Source: Bathynomus jamesi
Taxonomy: Eukaryota > Arthropoda > Malacostraca > Isopoda > Cirolanidae
NCBI GenBank assembly: GCA_023014485.1
Contig: JAJOZX010005622.1
Coordinates: forward strand, 257,161 to 321,160
Direction: 5' to 3'
DNA: 64,000 nucleotides
Under the pieces are notes generated by a model. It made no database searches and had not been told where the DNA came from. It saw only the letters and a program-made list of their open reading frames with translations. Shown piece after piece: positions 51,362 to 62,440 of this stretch. Both the position numbers and the translations under genes were made by a program. How positions within the stretch are numbered: the first letter of the stretch is position 1; each line of letters starts with the position of its first letter.

Positions 51362-52339
51362 CCAAGTTTTACAATCTAGTTGTTGCGTTTGATGCGTTCT
51401 TTGAGGGTGCGCTTCTCATCTAAAAGTACACCTAATATTGTTACTGTATTCTCTTAATTATTCTATTATTTATATGTTTACGCAAGTTTATATTCTGCTT
51501 TTTTATTTCTTAGAATTATATATGATGCGTTTCACGGATTTAAAGTCACTTTATTTGTATTTAATCCGTCATAAATATGATGAGGTCCACTCTTTTTGTT
51601 TCTGGTACAGTTCCTAAGTCGTTATCGCGTGAGTGAGGGGTGTTATGCCATCTGAATACTGAATATTGGTTTCGTTACCACAATTATTAAGATCACTCGC
51701 TTAACACCAAAATAGAAGGGGTTCACTACTCGAACATTTGGTACTAATCGCGTGACTTCGCACTTACCTAAGTTTCGATTAGACACAATTGCTATCTTGA
51801 GTCCAACGCTCGAGATAGGTCCAGAAAGATCTGAGTACAATTACTTCAATAAGCAGTAAAATGTTCCATAAGATTTTTGTTTAAACGTATGATGATACCA
51901 TCATATTATATATAAAACATACGCTAACAAACCACGCAGCTACATAAATAAATAAAACATAAAGAATTATAAAAAAAGTAGAAACTAAAAATTGCTTACA
52001 GTACAGTTGCTTAAAAAAGTCCACATATTAAGCAAACGAGGATTATGCGTCAAGAGGATTATGCGAAACCTTCGCTTTTATAAGATTGTTATCAAACACT
52101 CATTTTTCAAAACAGGCCATTTCCTGAAATAAAAAAAAAAAAACTAAAAATAGGGGGAAAAAAAAAACAAGCATCCCTAATCCCCCCGTTCTCACCCCAA
52201 CTCCCATCGAATGTAAATCGAAATTTATATTTAAAATTTTTCGTATAATTGTATTGTATGAGCGAAATGTAGCTGCCAATATGCTTTAACCTTCTGAGTA
52301 ACTAAACCGCTATTGGCACATTTGATTTTACTAACTTAT
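51361..52339. other. Noncoding stretch
   Basis: Short frames without domains. Poly-A tracts near 52131 and 52163. Nothing else is supportable. Confidence 0.4.
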
Positions 52340-52348
52340 GTGGAAAGT

Positions 52349-53246
52349 GGTTCTAGGAAATTTCGCCGCAAACATTTTCGCCGTAGGAAAATTCGCCGTA
52401 AACATTTTCGCCGTAAACATTTTCGCCGTAAGACAAATTCGCCGTAAGGACATTTCGCCGTAAAAAAAATTTAAAATAATCAATGGATGATAAAGGGTAT
52501 TATATAAGCATTAAAAAGGCAAGTCTTTATTCAATGGTAAAAGTCAGTGATAAAACTTCTTAAAAATAAACTCTCTTCCTTCATCAAATTGGTTATGAGT
52601 TTCTAGATACTTGGATGCATGTTAGTAATAGAGCTTTGTATTGCATTGTGGAAGCCTTCTATACTGTTGTTCGTTCTCGGCATATTATTATGAGTTCTTT
52701 CGACAACATTCCACAATTCTATAGGAAATGTTGGCTCCATTCTTCGCCTTCGCGCGCCTCGGCCTCGTTCTCCTCCTATATAGTGAGTTTCAAAGCAAGA
52801 TAAGGAATTTATTTAAGAAATTTATTTAACCAAACTATCACGACTTAACCTAACCAATCGTCAATGCCGTACAGTATAAAGAATGTTGGCTCCATTCTTC
52901 GCCTTCGCGCGCCTCGGCCTCGTTCTCCTCCTATATAGTGAGTTTCAAAGCAAGATAAGGAATTTATTTAAGAAATTTATTTAACCAAACTATCACGACT
53001 TAACCTAACCAATCGTCAATTCCGTACAGTATAAAGAATCTTAATTGTGGTAGACTGCTCGAAGCTAGGTAGACCGCACACTTAACCAGCACCGGCTATT
53101 ATAAGGGTTCAGTTAAACTTTTTTTTTAATTTTAATTTTATTTTATTTACGGCGAAATATCCTTACGGCGAATTTGTCTTACGGCGAAAATGTTTACGGC
53201 AAATTTTCCTACGGCGAAAATGTTTACGGCGAATTTTCCGGTCACG
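52349..53246. mobile_element. MULE-like nonautonomous element with TTTCGCCGTA-array termini
   Basis: Both ends carry arrays of ttcgccgtaaacattttcgc in inverted orientation (52360-52462 and 53150-53236), flanked by a perfect 9-bp duplication GTGGAAAGT at 52340-52348 and 53247-53255. Nine-base duplications fit Mutator-like elements. The interior has no transposase. Confidence 0.75.
52728..53037 (+). repeat. 155-bp tandem duplication inside the MULE-like element
   Basis: Two nearly identical units start at 52728 and 52883 (atgttggctccattcttcgc). Each ends with tatcacgacttaacctaacc ... gccgtacagtataaag, which matches half of the palindromic MITE family at 9449 and 32793. Confidence 0.9.
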
Positions 53247-53496
53247 GTGGAAAGTTATGCAAATATCCTTTAAAGCAAAGCATTGATCTTATTGATCTTA
53301 TTGATCTTATTACCTATGAGTATTGTCATAGTTTTCAGTATAAGAAATGAAAAGTGACGAAATGAAACTTTGGTAAACCTGGAAACAGATTAGAAATTTA
53401 ATATTTTTACTTTATTTTCAGTAAAAACCTGAAAAACAAAGTTTCATCTCAAATACCTAAAATAGAAATATAATATCGCGGAACTGCTACGAGGTT

Positions 53497-53578
53497 ACGA
53501 GGTATATACCTCAACCACGCTTCCAACCCACTACCTCTTGAGTACGAGGTGAGGTCGCTAACCATTGAATTACGACAT
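53497..53578 (-). repeat. tRNA-derived SINE head
   Basis: Minus-strand reading gives a box A-like TTCAATGGTTAGCGACC and a box B-like GGGTTGGAAGC with tRNA-like spacing. It resembles the plus-strand copy 130 bases downstream. No intact acceptor stem. Confidence 0.55.
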
Positions 53579-53697
53579 GATAAAAGTTAATAAAACCTTG
53601 AGGATATTTCATTAACTGTGGAAACGCATAACGCTTTCGCGCCAAGAGGTGTTTTACGTATTAACCCTTCGCATTCGAGCTGATGACCACCACTTTA

Positions 53698-53775
53698 TAC
53701 AGATTTTCTTTCGTACTCGTAGTCTAATGGTTAACGCCCTCACCTTCAATTCAAGAGGTGGTGGGTTCGTTTCTT
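53698..53775 (+). repeat. tRNA-derived SINE head
   Basis: Box A-like TAGTCTAATGGTTAACG and box B-like GGGTTCGTTTC at tRNA spacing. It forms an inverted pair with 53497-53578. Decayed, not a functional tRNA. Confidence 0.6.
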
Positions 53776-53830
53776 GGTGGGGGTATTTTTGCCTTATCCA
53801 AAATCATGATTGTGCATGTTTGATATTCGA

Positions 53831-53869
<39 letters not shown>
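53831..53869. repeat. (CT)n(TA)n microsatellite
   Basis: A short CT run passes into TA directly before the left end of the DNA transposon. Confidence 0.95.
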
Positions 53870-54254
53870 TAGGGTGCTTTTAAAAACTGAAAGTGTGAAT
53901 TTCGGGTCACGGAACCCCGCAAATGATGAGGTTCCGGGAGCAAATAAAGCACATGATTTTTTTGGAAAATCATCAAATATTTAGAGGTTGCCCAAAGACC
54001 CCAAAGTTTTACCCATATGCTCATTTATTTATGCGCCCTTTTTAAGTCACTTCTAGTGTTTTTAACCTATTGATACACAGCGTCCCCAAAATTAGAAATT
54101 GCATTTGTCAATTGCGTTCTGATAATCCATATTTCTTTACTTCAGTATACCAACAAATAAATTTTCTTTAATTCTAAATCGTTTTCTCTTAATTACTCAC
54201 GTCTTTCATGCATTTACGTAATGGTGGCCAAGAAGCATCACAGTTCTCATAACG

Positions 54255-54728
54255 GTAAGTGTTATTTAAATAATTCATATATTTCAAACGTTTTTTTACT
54301 TAGCACTGTAATGGATGGTATTATGAATTGTTTGTAAGTATAATGACTTGTTTTACCGGCAATATTTTTGTTTCCAAAAATAGTTATAAGGTTTAATTTT
54401 TATGCGTATAAAATTTTGGACGCTCTCTGCTTCAGCGTATTGCAATCATCTTTTTTCGCATCGTCTGAGTGAAATAGTGTAGTGTACCGTAGATTATTTT
54501 AAATTTATATATGGATTGGATATACTGTAAATGGTTATGTATGCATGATTTCGCAAAATTATTATAATTTTAATACATATTGTGTTCATGGGTTACCAGC
54601 CAATCATTATTTGAACACAGATTACGGTTACAAAGAGGGTGGCTTATTTCTACACATTTTCCTGAGGTACTTTATCCATGAATGGGTTAAATTAACTTAC
54701 CAATTTCACTGTTTTGTCTTATTCACAG
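54255..54728 (+). other. Predicted 5' UTR intron of transposase gene
   Basis: Donor G|GTAAGTG at 54254/54255 and acceptor tgttttgtcttattcacag ending at 54728, 14 bases before the transposase ATG. Both match eukaryotic consensus, so the gene is probably spliced in its leader. Confidence 0.6.
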
Positions 54729-54742
54729 ATAACCGGTGAACG

Positions 54743-56979
54743 ATGGCGGCATGTACAAGATCGAAGAAATCAATCTGGCTTGTGGGGTCATCAAGTCCTA
54801 CTATTGCCGGTCAGCAATTACCTTCAAGAGGTGATGTATTGAAGTACCTTTTCCATCTCCACAATGAAGAGAAGAAATCCATAGCTGAGAGTGTGTCCTC
54901 GACATCACAAGCCATCATTGAAATCTGGGTGACAGAAGGTTTACCGACGAAACATCCGCACGACGTCAAGAAGGACGTCCGGAAATTGCATGACGAATGG
55001 CAGGGTTTGAAGAAGAGAATTTCGCGGAAAACGAAGACCAATTTGGACAACCAGGCTGCGTTCAGGTCAAGCTTGAACAACCTTTTCGACATTGGTCACC
55101 AAAATGCCCTAAATCTTATCAAAATTCAGGAGGACAAGGACTTCCTGCTTGCTCAAAGGGAGGAGGGTCGGAGAGGAAGGATTGGAAATGTCGACAAGAA
55201 GATTGCCAAAAAAGTCGCAAGGGCCCAAGAAAGAACTGCTCAGGAATTGAAGCGGAAAGACAGGCATGTGCAGGAAATGGAAGAAATCTCTGCTACCGTT
55301 GTTATGGAAACCTCATCGTCAGCGTCATCAAGTGAGGAAACAAGTCCCGAAAGAAAGCCAGTTACATCGTCGGCTCCAAAACATCGCCGTGGGACGACGG
55401 CAATCAGTTCGGAGGTCGCTGCAGCATTGGACCGCACGCGGATGAGCGACAGGGCAGCTGCTCGTGTTCTCATCCCCTTTGGCATGCAAATGGGTCAGGA
55501 CATAAGTGAGATGTGCCTCAGTCCAAGCGCTATTCGGGCCAGCAGATCCAGGTACAGATCAGCCCACGAAGCAGAGGTGAGAGCTTCCTACAAGCCTGAA
55601 TGCCCTCTTGTTCTTCACTGGGATGAAAAACTTATGGCAGACTTAATGGGAAGAGACAAAATCGACCGTTTAGCCATCTTAGTTACCGGGGATGGAATGA
55701 GCAAGATTCTAGCCATCCCCAAACTCCCAGACTCCAAGGCAGAAAGGACAGCAATCGTCATCATCGAAACCATCGAAAACTGGGATCTTGGCCAGAAGAT
55801 CAAAGCTCTTTGCTTTGACACGACAGCCACCAACACCGGCATCCATGGAGGAGTGTGTGTGCGAGTAGAGCAGGCTCTCGGGCGTGAAATGATTTACTTT
55901 GCGTGTCGATATCACGTGCTGGAACTGCTGCTTGAAGCAGTATTTTCTTTCCTTGTTGGAGACCTTTCCAAAGGACCTGAGATTACGATTTTCCAGAGCT
56001 TCCGTAATGTTTGGCCGCAACTGAATTGAATGAATACTCCACTGCCGCGGACGAAGAGGACACGGCTGCAGTGATCAGTCCCTGGGCCGAGAAGATGATT
56101 CATGAAGCAAATGACCTTCTGAAAGTGAAGCATCCCAGAGATGACTACAAAGAGCTTCTTGAACTTGTAGTCATTTTCTTGGGAGGAGTACCTCACGGAC
56201 GTCGGAGTCCTGTGTTCGTGGCTCCAGGGGCTTTGCACCGAGCACGGTGGATGGCGCGTGGAATTTACTCTTTCAAGATTTGGATGTTCAGATACCAGTT
56301 CACGATGCACATGAACCAATGTCCTTCAACATCTCGTGGAGCAAGTAGCAGTGACCGCCTGATTTCTGGGTTGCGGGACTTCTGTCTCTTCGTTGCTCAA
56401 GATTACGTCCTTCCGTGGTTTTCAGCAAGAGAAGCAGCAAGCGCTCCACGAAGCGACTTAACCCTCCTTCAAAAGTTGCAAAACACCAACGCCGCTGGGT
56501 ACAAGAGTTTTAATCGGCATCTCTGGTACCTCAATGACGTAAACGTGGGCCTTGCACTATTCGACCCTGCAGTCGATGATGATGAGAAGCGGAAAATGGT
56601 AGAGAATATGAATTCCGTTGAAGGGTCAGAAGCTCCCCCCCGACGAGTCTGGATTCCAGATCCAAGAGGAAAGACCCTGGCAGACTTTTGCTCTTCCAAT
56701 ACGTACAATCTGTTCACCCTTCTAGATCTTCCGGTCGATTTCCTGCAAGAGAATCCATCAAACTGGGAAAACAACACCAGCTTTGGTTCAGCAAAGATCA
56801 GGGTGGATTCCTTAAATGTAGTGAATGATGCAGCAGAGCGAGGCATAGCATTGATTCAAGAATTCACGAAGGCTGGAAGGACTCGGAACGAAGAGCAGAT
56901 GCAGTTCATGATTCAAATCGTCGAAGAACATCGTAAAGTCTTGCCGACAGCCTCCAAAGCCACTTTGATGAAAAAATGA
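54743..56979 (+). pseudogene. hAT-like transposase, one frameshift
   Basis: The ATG at 54743 opens 428 codons: an N-terminal charged, coiled region (residues 50-190), a Ser-rich linker, then a core with H-W-D-E-K (first Asp), C-F-D-T-T-A-T-N-T-G (second Asp) and F-A-C-R-Y-H-V-L-E-L (the Cys-His pair that follows in hAT-type cores). It stops at 56029. The next frame continues from about 56011 for 320 codons without its own ATG, including V-N-D-A-A-E-R-G and E-E-H-R-K-V-L-P, to 56979. A one-base loss near 56020 explains both. The full product would be about 745 residues. Otherwise undamaged, so recently active or maintained. Confidence 0.75.
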
Positions 56980-57273
56980 ACGCCAACACTCGAGGTGTCA
57001 TGTACTTTAATCGTTAATTATGAATTTAGTGAATATACTCACACGATATATTTGTTCTGAATACTTATTGGAGATGTATATTGGAGATGCAATTTATCAT
57101 TTAAACTGAGAATTAAAATTTCCATTGCCCTATAAATTGAAAATACCTATCAGCTGTGGGCAACCTCTAAATGTTGTTGGATTACAAAGAAATTTTGCCT
57201 GTTCTGTTTTCTCATGTATCCTCACAAAATAAAGGGTTCCGCTCCCTTGCATTTTCATTTCGCATTTTTCACA

Positions 57274-57275
<2 letters not shown>

Positions 57276-57311
<36 letters not shown>
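57276..57311. repeat. (TA)n microsatellite
   Basis: TA run separating the DNA transposon's right end from the LINE 3' end. Confidence 0.95.
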
Positions 57312-57316
<5 letters not shown>

Positions 57317-58340
57317 ATTAAAATGAAAAGGTTTATTGGCAGACTATAGTCCATATGACAAATATTATTAATACAATGACAGTTCATATACTAAGCATAG
57401 AAATATATACAATTGATTAGAAATAATACTGCACTGTCGAAGTTAAGTGGAGCTACAGACAGACATTTTCGTACCAAAAAGTCCATAGCTTAGAGGATAA
57501 ATGGCAGGACTCATGGATAGCTTGAATGATCGGGTTGGTTGATTTTTTTAATTCTTTGCATTAGACTGTGTTGAGCACGTCTTGTTACCTCCGGGAAGCT
57601 CCGGACATTGCGGGTAGCAAACATTTGCGAAGCTGAGCATCTCGGGGGTAATTTATGTAAGAGTCTAAAAGACCTGTTGTACAACAAATTTAGGGTTCTG
57701 CCAGAACATTTTTTATAATTCATCCAGAGTTGCTGTCCGTATATATTACTGCAGAAAGTACGAAAGAAACGAAACGAAACAGAAACAGAAACGAAAGTTC
57801 CTTATGGTCATATTCGCTCTAGCACACAGGCTTCGAGATTGTTTTCTTATATCCGAGTCATCAGTCAAGGAGCTGGTAATAGTTTGACCCAAATACTTAA
57901 ACTCTTGTACTTCCTCAATTACTTCACCATTCATTTTAAACCTTATATCAGCTGGCTGATTACAGCTTTTAGGATGAAATTGCATAACCTTAGTTTTTGT
58001 AATATTAAAAAGAATATCATGTTTCTGCGAATACACTTCGCAGACGCTTAGTAGCCGATCCAGACCTTTAACAGAGGGACTTATTAACACCATATCATCG
58101 GCATAAACTAGTTTTGCAAATAAAATATTGTGGTTCACCCTATCATATGCCTTACTTATATCAAGGAAACAGCTATAAATGGTTGAATTACTGTCAATGT
58201 ATTTAGATATTGTTTCTTTAAGTACATAGATACACAGGTCAGTTGAGTGGGACCTTTTAAAGCCAAACTGATTAGATGTCCATAGGAAATCAATTAAGCG
58301 GAGTAACAAGAGTTTTTCTAGTAGTTTCGATATATATATA
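57312..58340 (-). pseudogene. LINE reverse transcriptase with internal deletion
   Basis: Minus-strand frame 58340-57746 shows F-G-F-K-R-S-H-S-T, then F-L-D-I-S-K-A-Y-D-R-V-N-H (motif A). It passes straight to L-V-Y-A-D-D-M-V-L-I-S (motif C), so about 60-100 residues with motif B are gone without breaking the frame. The tail F-K-Y-L-G and the Arg-rich end at 57511-57723 follow after a break. The 3' untranslated part ends at a TA run near 57312. Confidence 0.8.
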
Positions 58341-58382
58341 TAGTATATATATATTATATTATATATATATATATATATATTA
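58336..58382. repeat. (TA)n microsatellite
   Basis: Interrupted TA runs at the 5' break of the LINE. Confidence 0.9.
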
Positions 58383-58723
58383 TAGTAGTAGTAATAACAA
58401 TAGTAATAAAAACTAGAAAAAATAGAAAACAATAAAAATACAAGCAATGAAAACCAGCAAAATCGATGTTAGGTTGAGCTACAGACAAATTATATACAGT
58501 ATATGAGGGTTTCTACCTCTTAAACACCTCCACAGTTTGACTCTTGTTCACAGATGTAAGTCTCCCTCTTTGAAGACTATTCAGGAAAATTGTTCTAATG
58601 TTGGCGCTCATTGTCTTTAATCAGTGGGACTTGCCAATCGACATAAGAAAGACGCGAGTTAAAGAAGATTCCGAACGCGTAAGACAATTATTTTTGTGTT
58701 GCCCAAAATGTCGACTCCAAAAT

Positions 58724-58846
58724 GTAGCCATGTCGAAACACGGTTTTCCAGAAATCAGCGAATTAAGCGATAGTGAATGTCGATAATAGTTGGATGGGTG
58801 ACCGTCCTTTGTATCCAGAGATATATAGATCCGTGGTTGTAGGCCT
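58724..58846 (+). rRNA. 5S rRNA-derived pseudogene
   Basis: Over about 123 bases, the length of 5S rRNA, the order of landmarks matches: gtagccat near the start, acacggttttccagaaatca, the box A-like aattaagcga, the highly conserved box C TTGGATGGGTGACCG at about 58789-58805, and a ttgtaggcct end. Many differences from any functional 5S rRNA make it a decayed copy or a 5S-derived SINE head. Confidence 0.65.
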
Positions 58847-58854
58847 TCTCTGTC

Positions 58855-59458
58855 CAGGGCCGCCGAGAGGGTGGGGAAGCGGGTTAAATCCCGGGGCCCG
58901 GAACTCTAGGGGGCCCGGAAAGAGGGGGATAAAATCTAAAAATATTAATAAAGCAATTGATTACATAACAGAAGGGAAATATAATTAATGAACATACATT
59001 TTATACAGATTATCATAGTCAAACTGAAACATAAAATATATCCGCGGTCCACCAATGCCCAAACCGGCTGACAGATCTGGGAACAATTGTAATTGAAAGC
59101 CCATTACCCCGTACTTTAAATTTCATCAGAATCATTTACCACTTTGCTTGAGAGAAGGCAAAGAAAGTACACTTTCTAATTATGTAAATCTTGCAGTAAA
59201 GAATTGTCTTGCCTGCATGGACTGGTACTGCATTTGTAAATTGTATGGTGATAGAATTAATATAATTGATTCGAAAAATAAAATGGTCATTTTCTTCTGA
59301 GTTGTTTATTCATACTGTATGTTTTGAATAGTGACTTGGACATATAATCAGTTTGCTTGTTATGTACACAAAAACATTCACAAAAAAATACTGACTAAAC
59401 AGGGGGGGTCCATATACCAATCCTTCCCACGGGCCCGTGGCAGCTCTCGTCGGCACTG
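58855..59458. mobile_element. hAT-type nonautonomous element, 604 bp
   Basis: It begins CAGGGCCGCCGAGAGGG and ends, inverted, CAGTGCCGACGAGAGCTGCC. The flanking 8-mers TCTCTGTC (58847-58854) and CCTCTGTC (59459-59466) match at 7 of 8. No transposase inside. Confidence 0.78.
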
Positions 59459-59466
59459 CCTCTGTC

Positions 59467-60289
59467 ACATGACCTTTATTGTTACAAGGGAGGTTGAACA
59501 ACCCCCAAAATACACTCAGCAATAGAGTCCTTACTCTAAAAGGGGACTGTTCAAATTCGGAGAACCCTCTCCAGTGTTTGACCACGTGCCACTATTTTGA
59601 ATTTATAAAGCATCTTACAAAGTACAGTTACTGCAGTGAAAACATCTACAGTATATGCTTTACAAAGGTTGTACTGTTAAGTAGTGTGTGTTTTTGCTTT
59701 TTTCCCAAACTCCAATTCTCAATTACAGCTCCTGCACCATTTTTCCGAATCATCTCTGCCTTAACATTTGTGGTGCCTAAAAAGTTAACATTTTCGTTTG
59801 AAGGCAAAAAATTGCATCATTTTTAGTAATTGGCCCAATGAGCCATGTATTACTCACACTTTGAGATAATTTACAAATTCTGGCTTTTATGAACCAGAAA
59901 CAACTACGAAACGAGACAAAAATATTAACACTTTATCTCTCATCATGAACGACTATTTGATGAATGATTGCCCTTATCAGTTCAAACGTAAATTTTATAG
60001 AAGTTTTATTTGACTTTACTGATCAAGCCAATTGGTTTTTAGATTACCTCAGTAGTAAAGTGTGAGAACTGAAATAAACAACTTCCTTTCCCTTTTAGCT
60101 ATCTTAATTATGAAATGTCGAAACAATTTTCAAATCGATGAAGAAAACTGTCGTAGAATCTCTCTCTAATTTTCTTAGTTCTTTACATAAGTTGTTTAAA
60201 ATTTATAGCATCCCTACAACATTGAGTATGACATAAAATTTTATATTATTGCAATAATTTGAAGAGACAATTAAAATACCTAACAGATA
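59467..60289. other. AT-rich noncoding stretch
   Basis: Short frames without domains; nothing recognised. Confidence 0.4.
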
Positions 60290-62340
60290 TTTTTGTAACA
60301 ATATATTTCAAAACCTTTAATCAGAACTGCATAAAATAATTCTTAGATAATGTTTATAGACCAAGTTCAGCAATACCAACCTTGCCGAAAGACGTAAATA
60401 TTTTAAGATGCCATTCATTGTTATACCTCTTACAAAAGAAAAAAACTGAAGTCATTACTATTAAATCATTATTACCAAATGAATTTTAAATTGATTTTTA
60501 TTGACAAGAAATCTATCAAAGCCTCATTTAAACACAAAGAGTATCGAATTCGGGACTCGTGTTCTGGTGTGATTTATAAATATACGCGTCCTTCATGCAG
60601 TGTTAATTTTGTTGGCTGCACCGACTGCCAATTTAAAATACTTAGACACGAAAACGTAGGATTGAGCTATATTACTCTCAGCCTATTTTCACGCCGTTCC
60701 CATTCGAGCATTCGCTGTCATGCTGTTGTTTTCTCCAATCTTGATAAATGTAATAGCAATTCATATTTGCAGATGTTATAAGTCTTATACATACACAAAA
60801 TCAAACCAACTATAAATGACTATCAGTCCTTTTGATATCTCCTAATTGAAATTTAAACCTTCGCGTTTAGAAAATAAAATTTGATTATTTATAATTGGTT
60901 TAATTGTTTTTAATATTACTGTATACATTATTTATCCTTTGTCTTTATAATCCTCTTAATTCCAAAAGTTGTACCAGCTTCCATTTACATTTTACTTGGA
61001 GGTAAGTAAATTATCCACTTTGGGATTTTATTTTAGTATTTAATGAAGCTGCTTCTAGCTTTTAACCATTAAATTTTACTATTTTATCTTACATTTGTAT
61101 TTTATCTTATAAAAATTGTGAATTACATTTACAGAACCACGACATTAATTTTAATGTCTCAAAATGGAAGGTGAACCAAATTATCATTATCAGCTCCTTC
61201 AGTGTCGAATCAGACATAAAAACCCAGACGGTTAAATAATAAGAAATTGCAGATTTTATACAAACTAACTTTGTTAATACTTTTTATTTTGTACTTTTGT
61301 ACATTTTCATGGGTAACAACTTTGGTCTAAATATAAAAAGAGATTCTGGTAGGAACCTAAACTTATTTTATAACAGATCTTTTGGCTTTAAAAAAAAAAG
61401 AAAATTAACACTTTGGCGCAAAGTGCTCCATTGCCCCATTGTAAAGTGCACATTGCACCATTGAAAAGTGCACTGTAGCACCATTTCTGTATCTCTACCA
61501 AGATCCGTTACCCGCACTTTATTTTCGGAGTGTTTTCGTAATGTGGCCTATATTATTTTAACGAAATCAATTTAAAATCACCAATTTCAATCTCTTTATG
61601 TGAAAACTAAATTTGAACTTAACGAAAAAGTAGACAAAATTGTATTTTGATTTTGGAAATTGCATTTGGTTGGCCTATCTTTCAAAATTAAATCCTTTGA
61701 GCTAATCAGCGTATGGGATTTATTCCCGTCGGTCCTTATAAAATTCGTCGTCATCCGGACTGTGGTTTCACCTATTGTGACCTCTGCCCTAGACCTAGAG
61801 GATATCAAATATTGTAAACTGTCTTCCGTACTTTGAATAGTTAGCAGCAATCAAGGACAGGAAAATATGCCATATTGAAAATCCGGAACGTATCATGATA
61901 CATTATTGTAACATACTTATTGACACCTAATTAATGTCATAAGAATAAAACTAATAAATTACTCGTAATTATCATCAACTCGAGTTAATATAGTCTTAAG
62001 ATATGACCAAATAAGGTATTCTGCATTATTTAATCTCTTTCAAGTTGATATTTTATTAGGTATTGAATTAAATCACATTTGAATTTAATATTACAGGTCT
62101 TTATAATCCATATTAACAAATTAATTATACCAAATTACTGTTAATATTTAACAGTAAGAGTTAATGAGACTAAGATATGACAAAAGAAGGTTTTTTTTAG
62201 CAACATTTGACCACTTTTAGGCTGATATTTTAAATAGAATTACTAATGCACAACATTAATAAAAATCAGGGTTATTGATCAATGTTTAAAAATACAAAGC
62301 GTGTTGTTTTTTCAAAAGTAGAGTTACCCCAAAATGAGCA
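60290..62340 (-). repeat. Large dispersed repeat, copy B (inverted partner 47.21-48.63 kb)
   Basis: It matches copy A in inverted order, including the caattatccggag-type border blocks, the ccgttacccgcactttattt block and the aacattaataaaaat end. It is interrupted by the Penelope fragment at about 60475-61423. Confidence 0.8.
60475..61423 (+). pseudogene. Penelope-like element fragment with GIY-YIG endonuclease
   Basis: The plus-strand frame 60479-60781 shows G-V-I-Y-K-Y-T...C...F-V-G-C-T followed by R-x-E-N-V-G-L-S-Y and S-S-I-R-C-H-A, the GIY-YIG endonuclease core of Penelope elements, with the catalytic Tyr region altered (F-V-G for Y-I-G). It is inserted in repeat copy B; copy A shows the uninterrupted aaatcattgccccatt sequence. 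Confidence 0.65.
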
Positions 62341-62342
62341 TT

Positions 62343-62346
62343 ATAT

Positions 62347-62392
<46 letters not shown>
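62343..62392. repeat. (TA)n microsatellite
   Basis: TA run between repeat copy B and the Penelope-like element. Confidence 0.95.
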
Positions 62393-62393
<1 letters not shown>

Positions 62394-62440
62394 AAGCTAT
62401 TGACTTCTCCTTAGGGAACCGGAGCTTACAGATGAAAGAA

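Larger units (their letters stand above)
53870..57275 (+). mobile_element. DNA transposon with inverted ends, inserted in (TA)n
   Basis: The left end TTAGGGTGCTTTTAAAAACTG and the inverted right end TTAGTGTGAAAAATGCGAAA agree at the outer bases. Further in, atttagaggttgccca (left, about 53980) is repeated inverted (right, about 57160-57175), so the termini are long but diverged. Both ends abut TA microsatellites, giving an apparent TA target. It encloses one nearly intact transposase gene with a 5' intron. Superfamily not settled; RNase-H-like hAT relatives are closest by eye. Confidence 0.65.

Noticed and set aside
53698..53775. Functional tRNA gene
   Set aside because: Box A and B are present, but the acceptor and anticodon stems do not pair properly; called SINE-derived.
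56011..56979. Separate second gene downstream of the transposase
   Set aside because: It has no ATG at its start, overlaps the first frame by 19 bases and continues the same protein; a one-base shift explains it.
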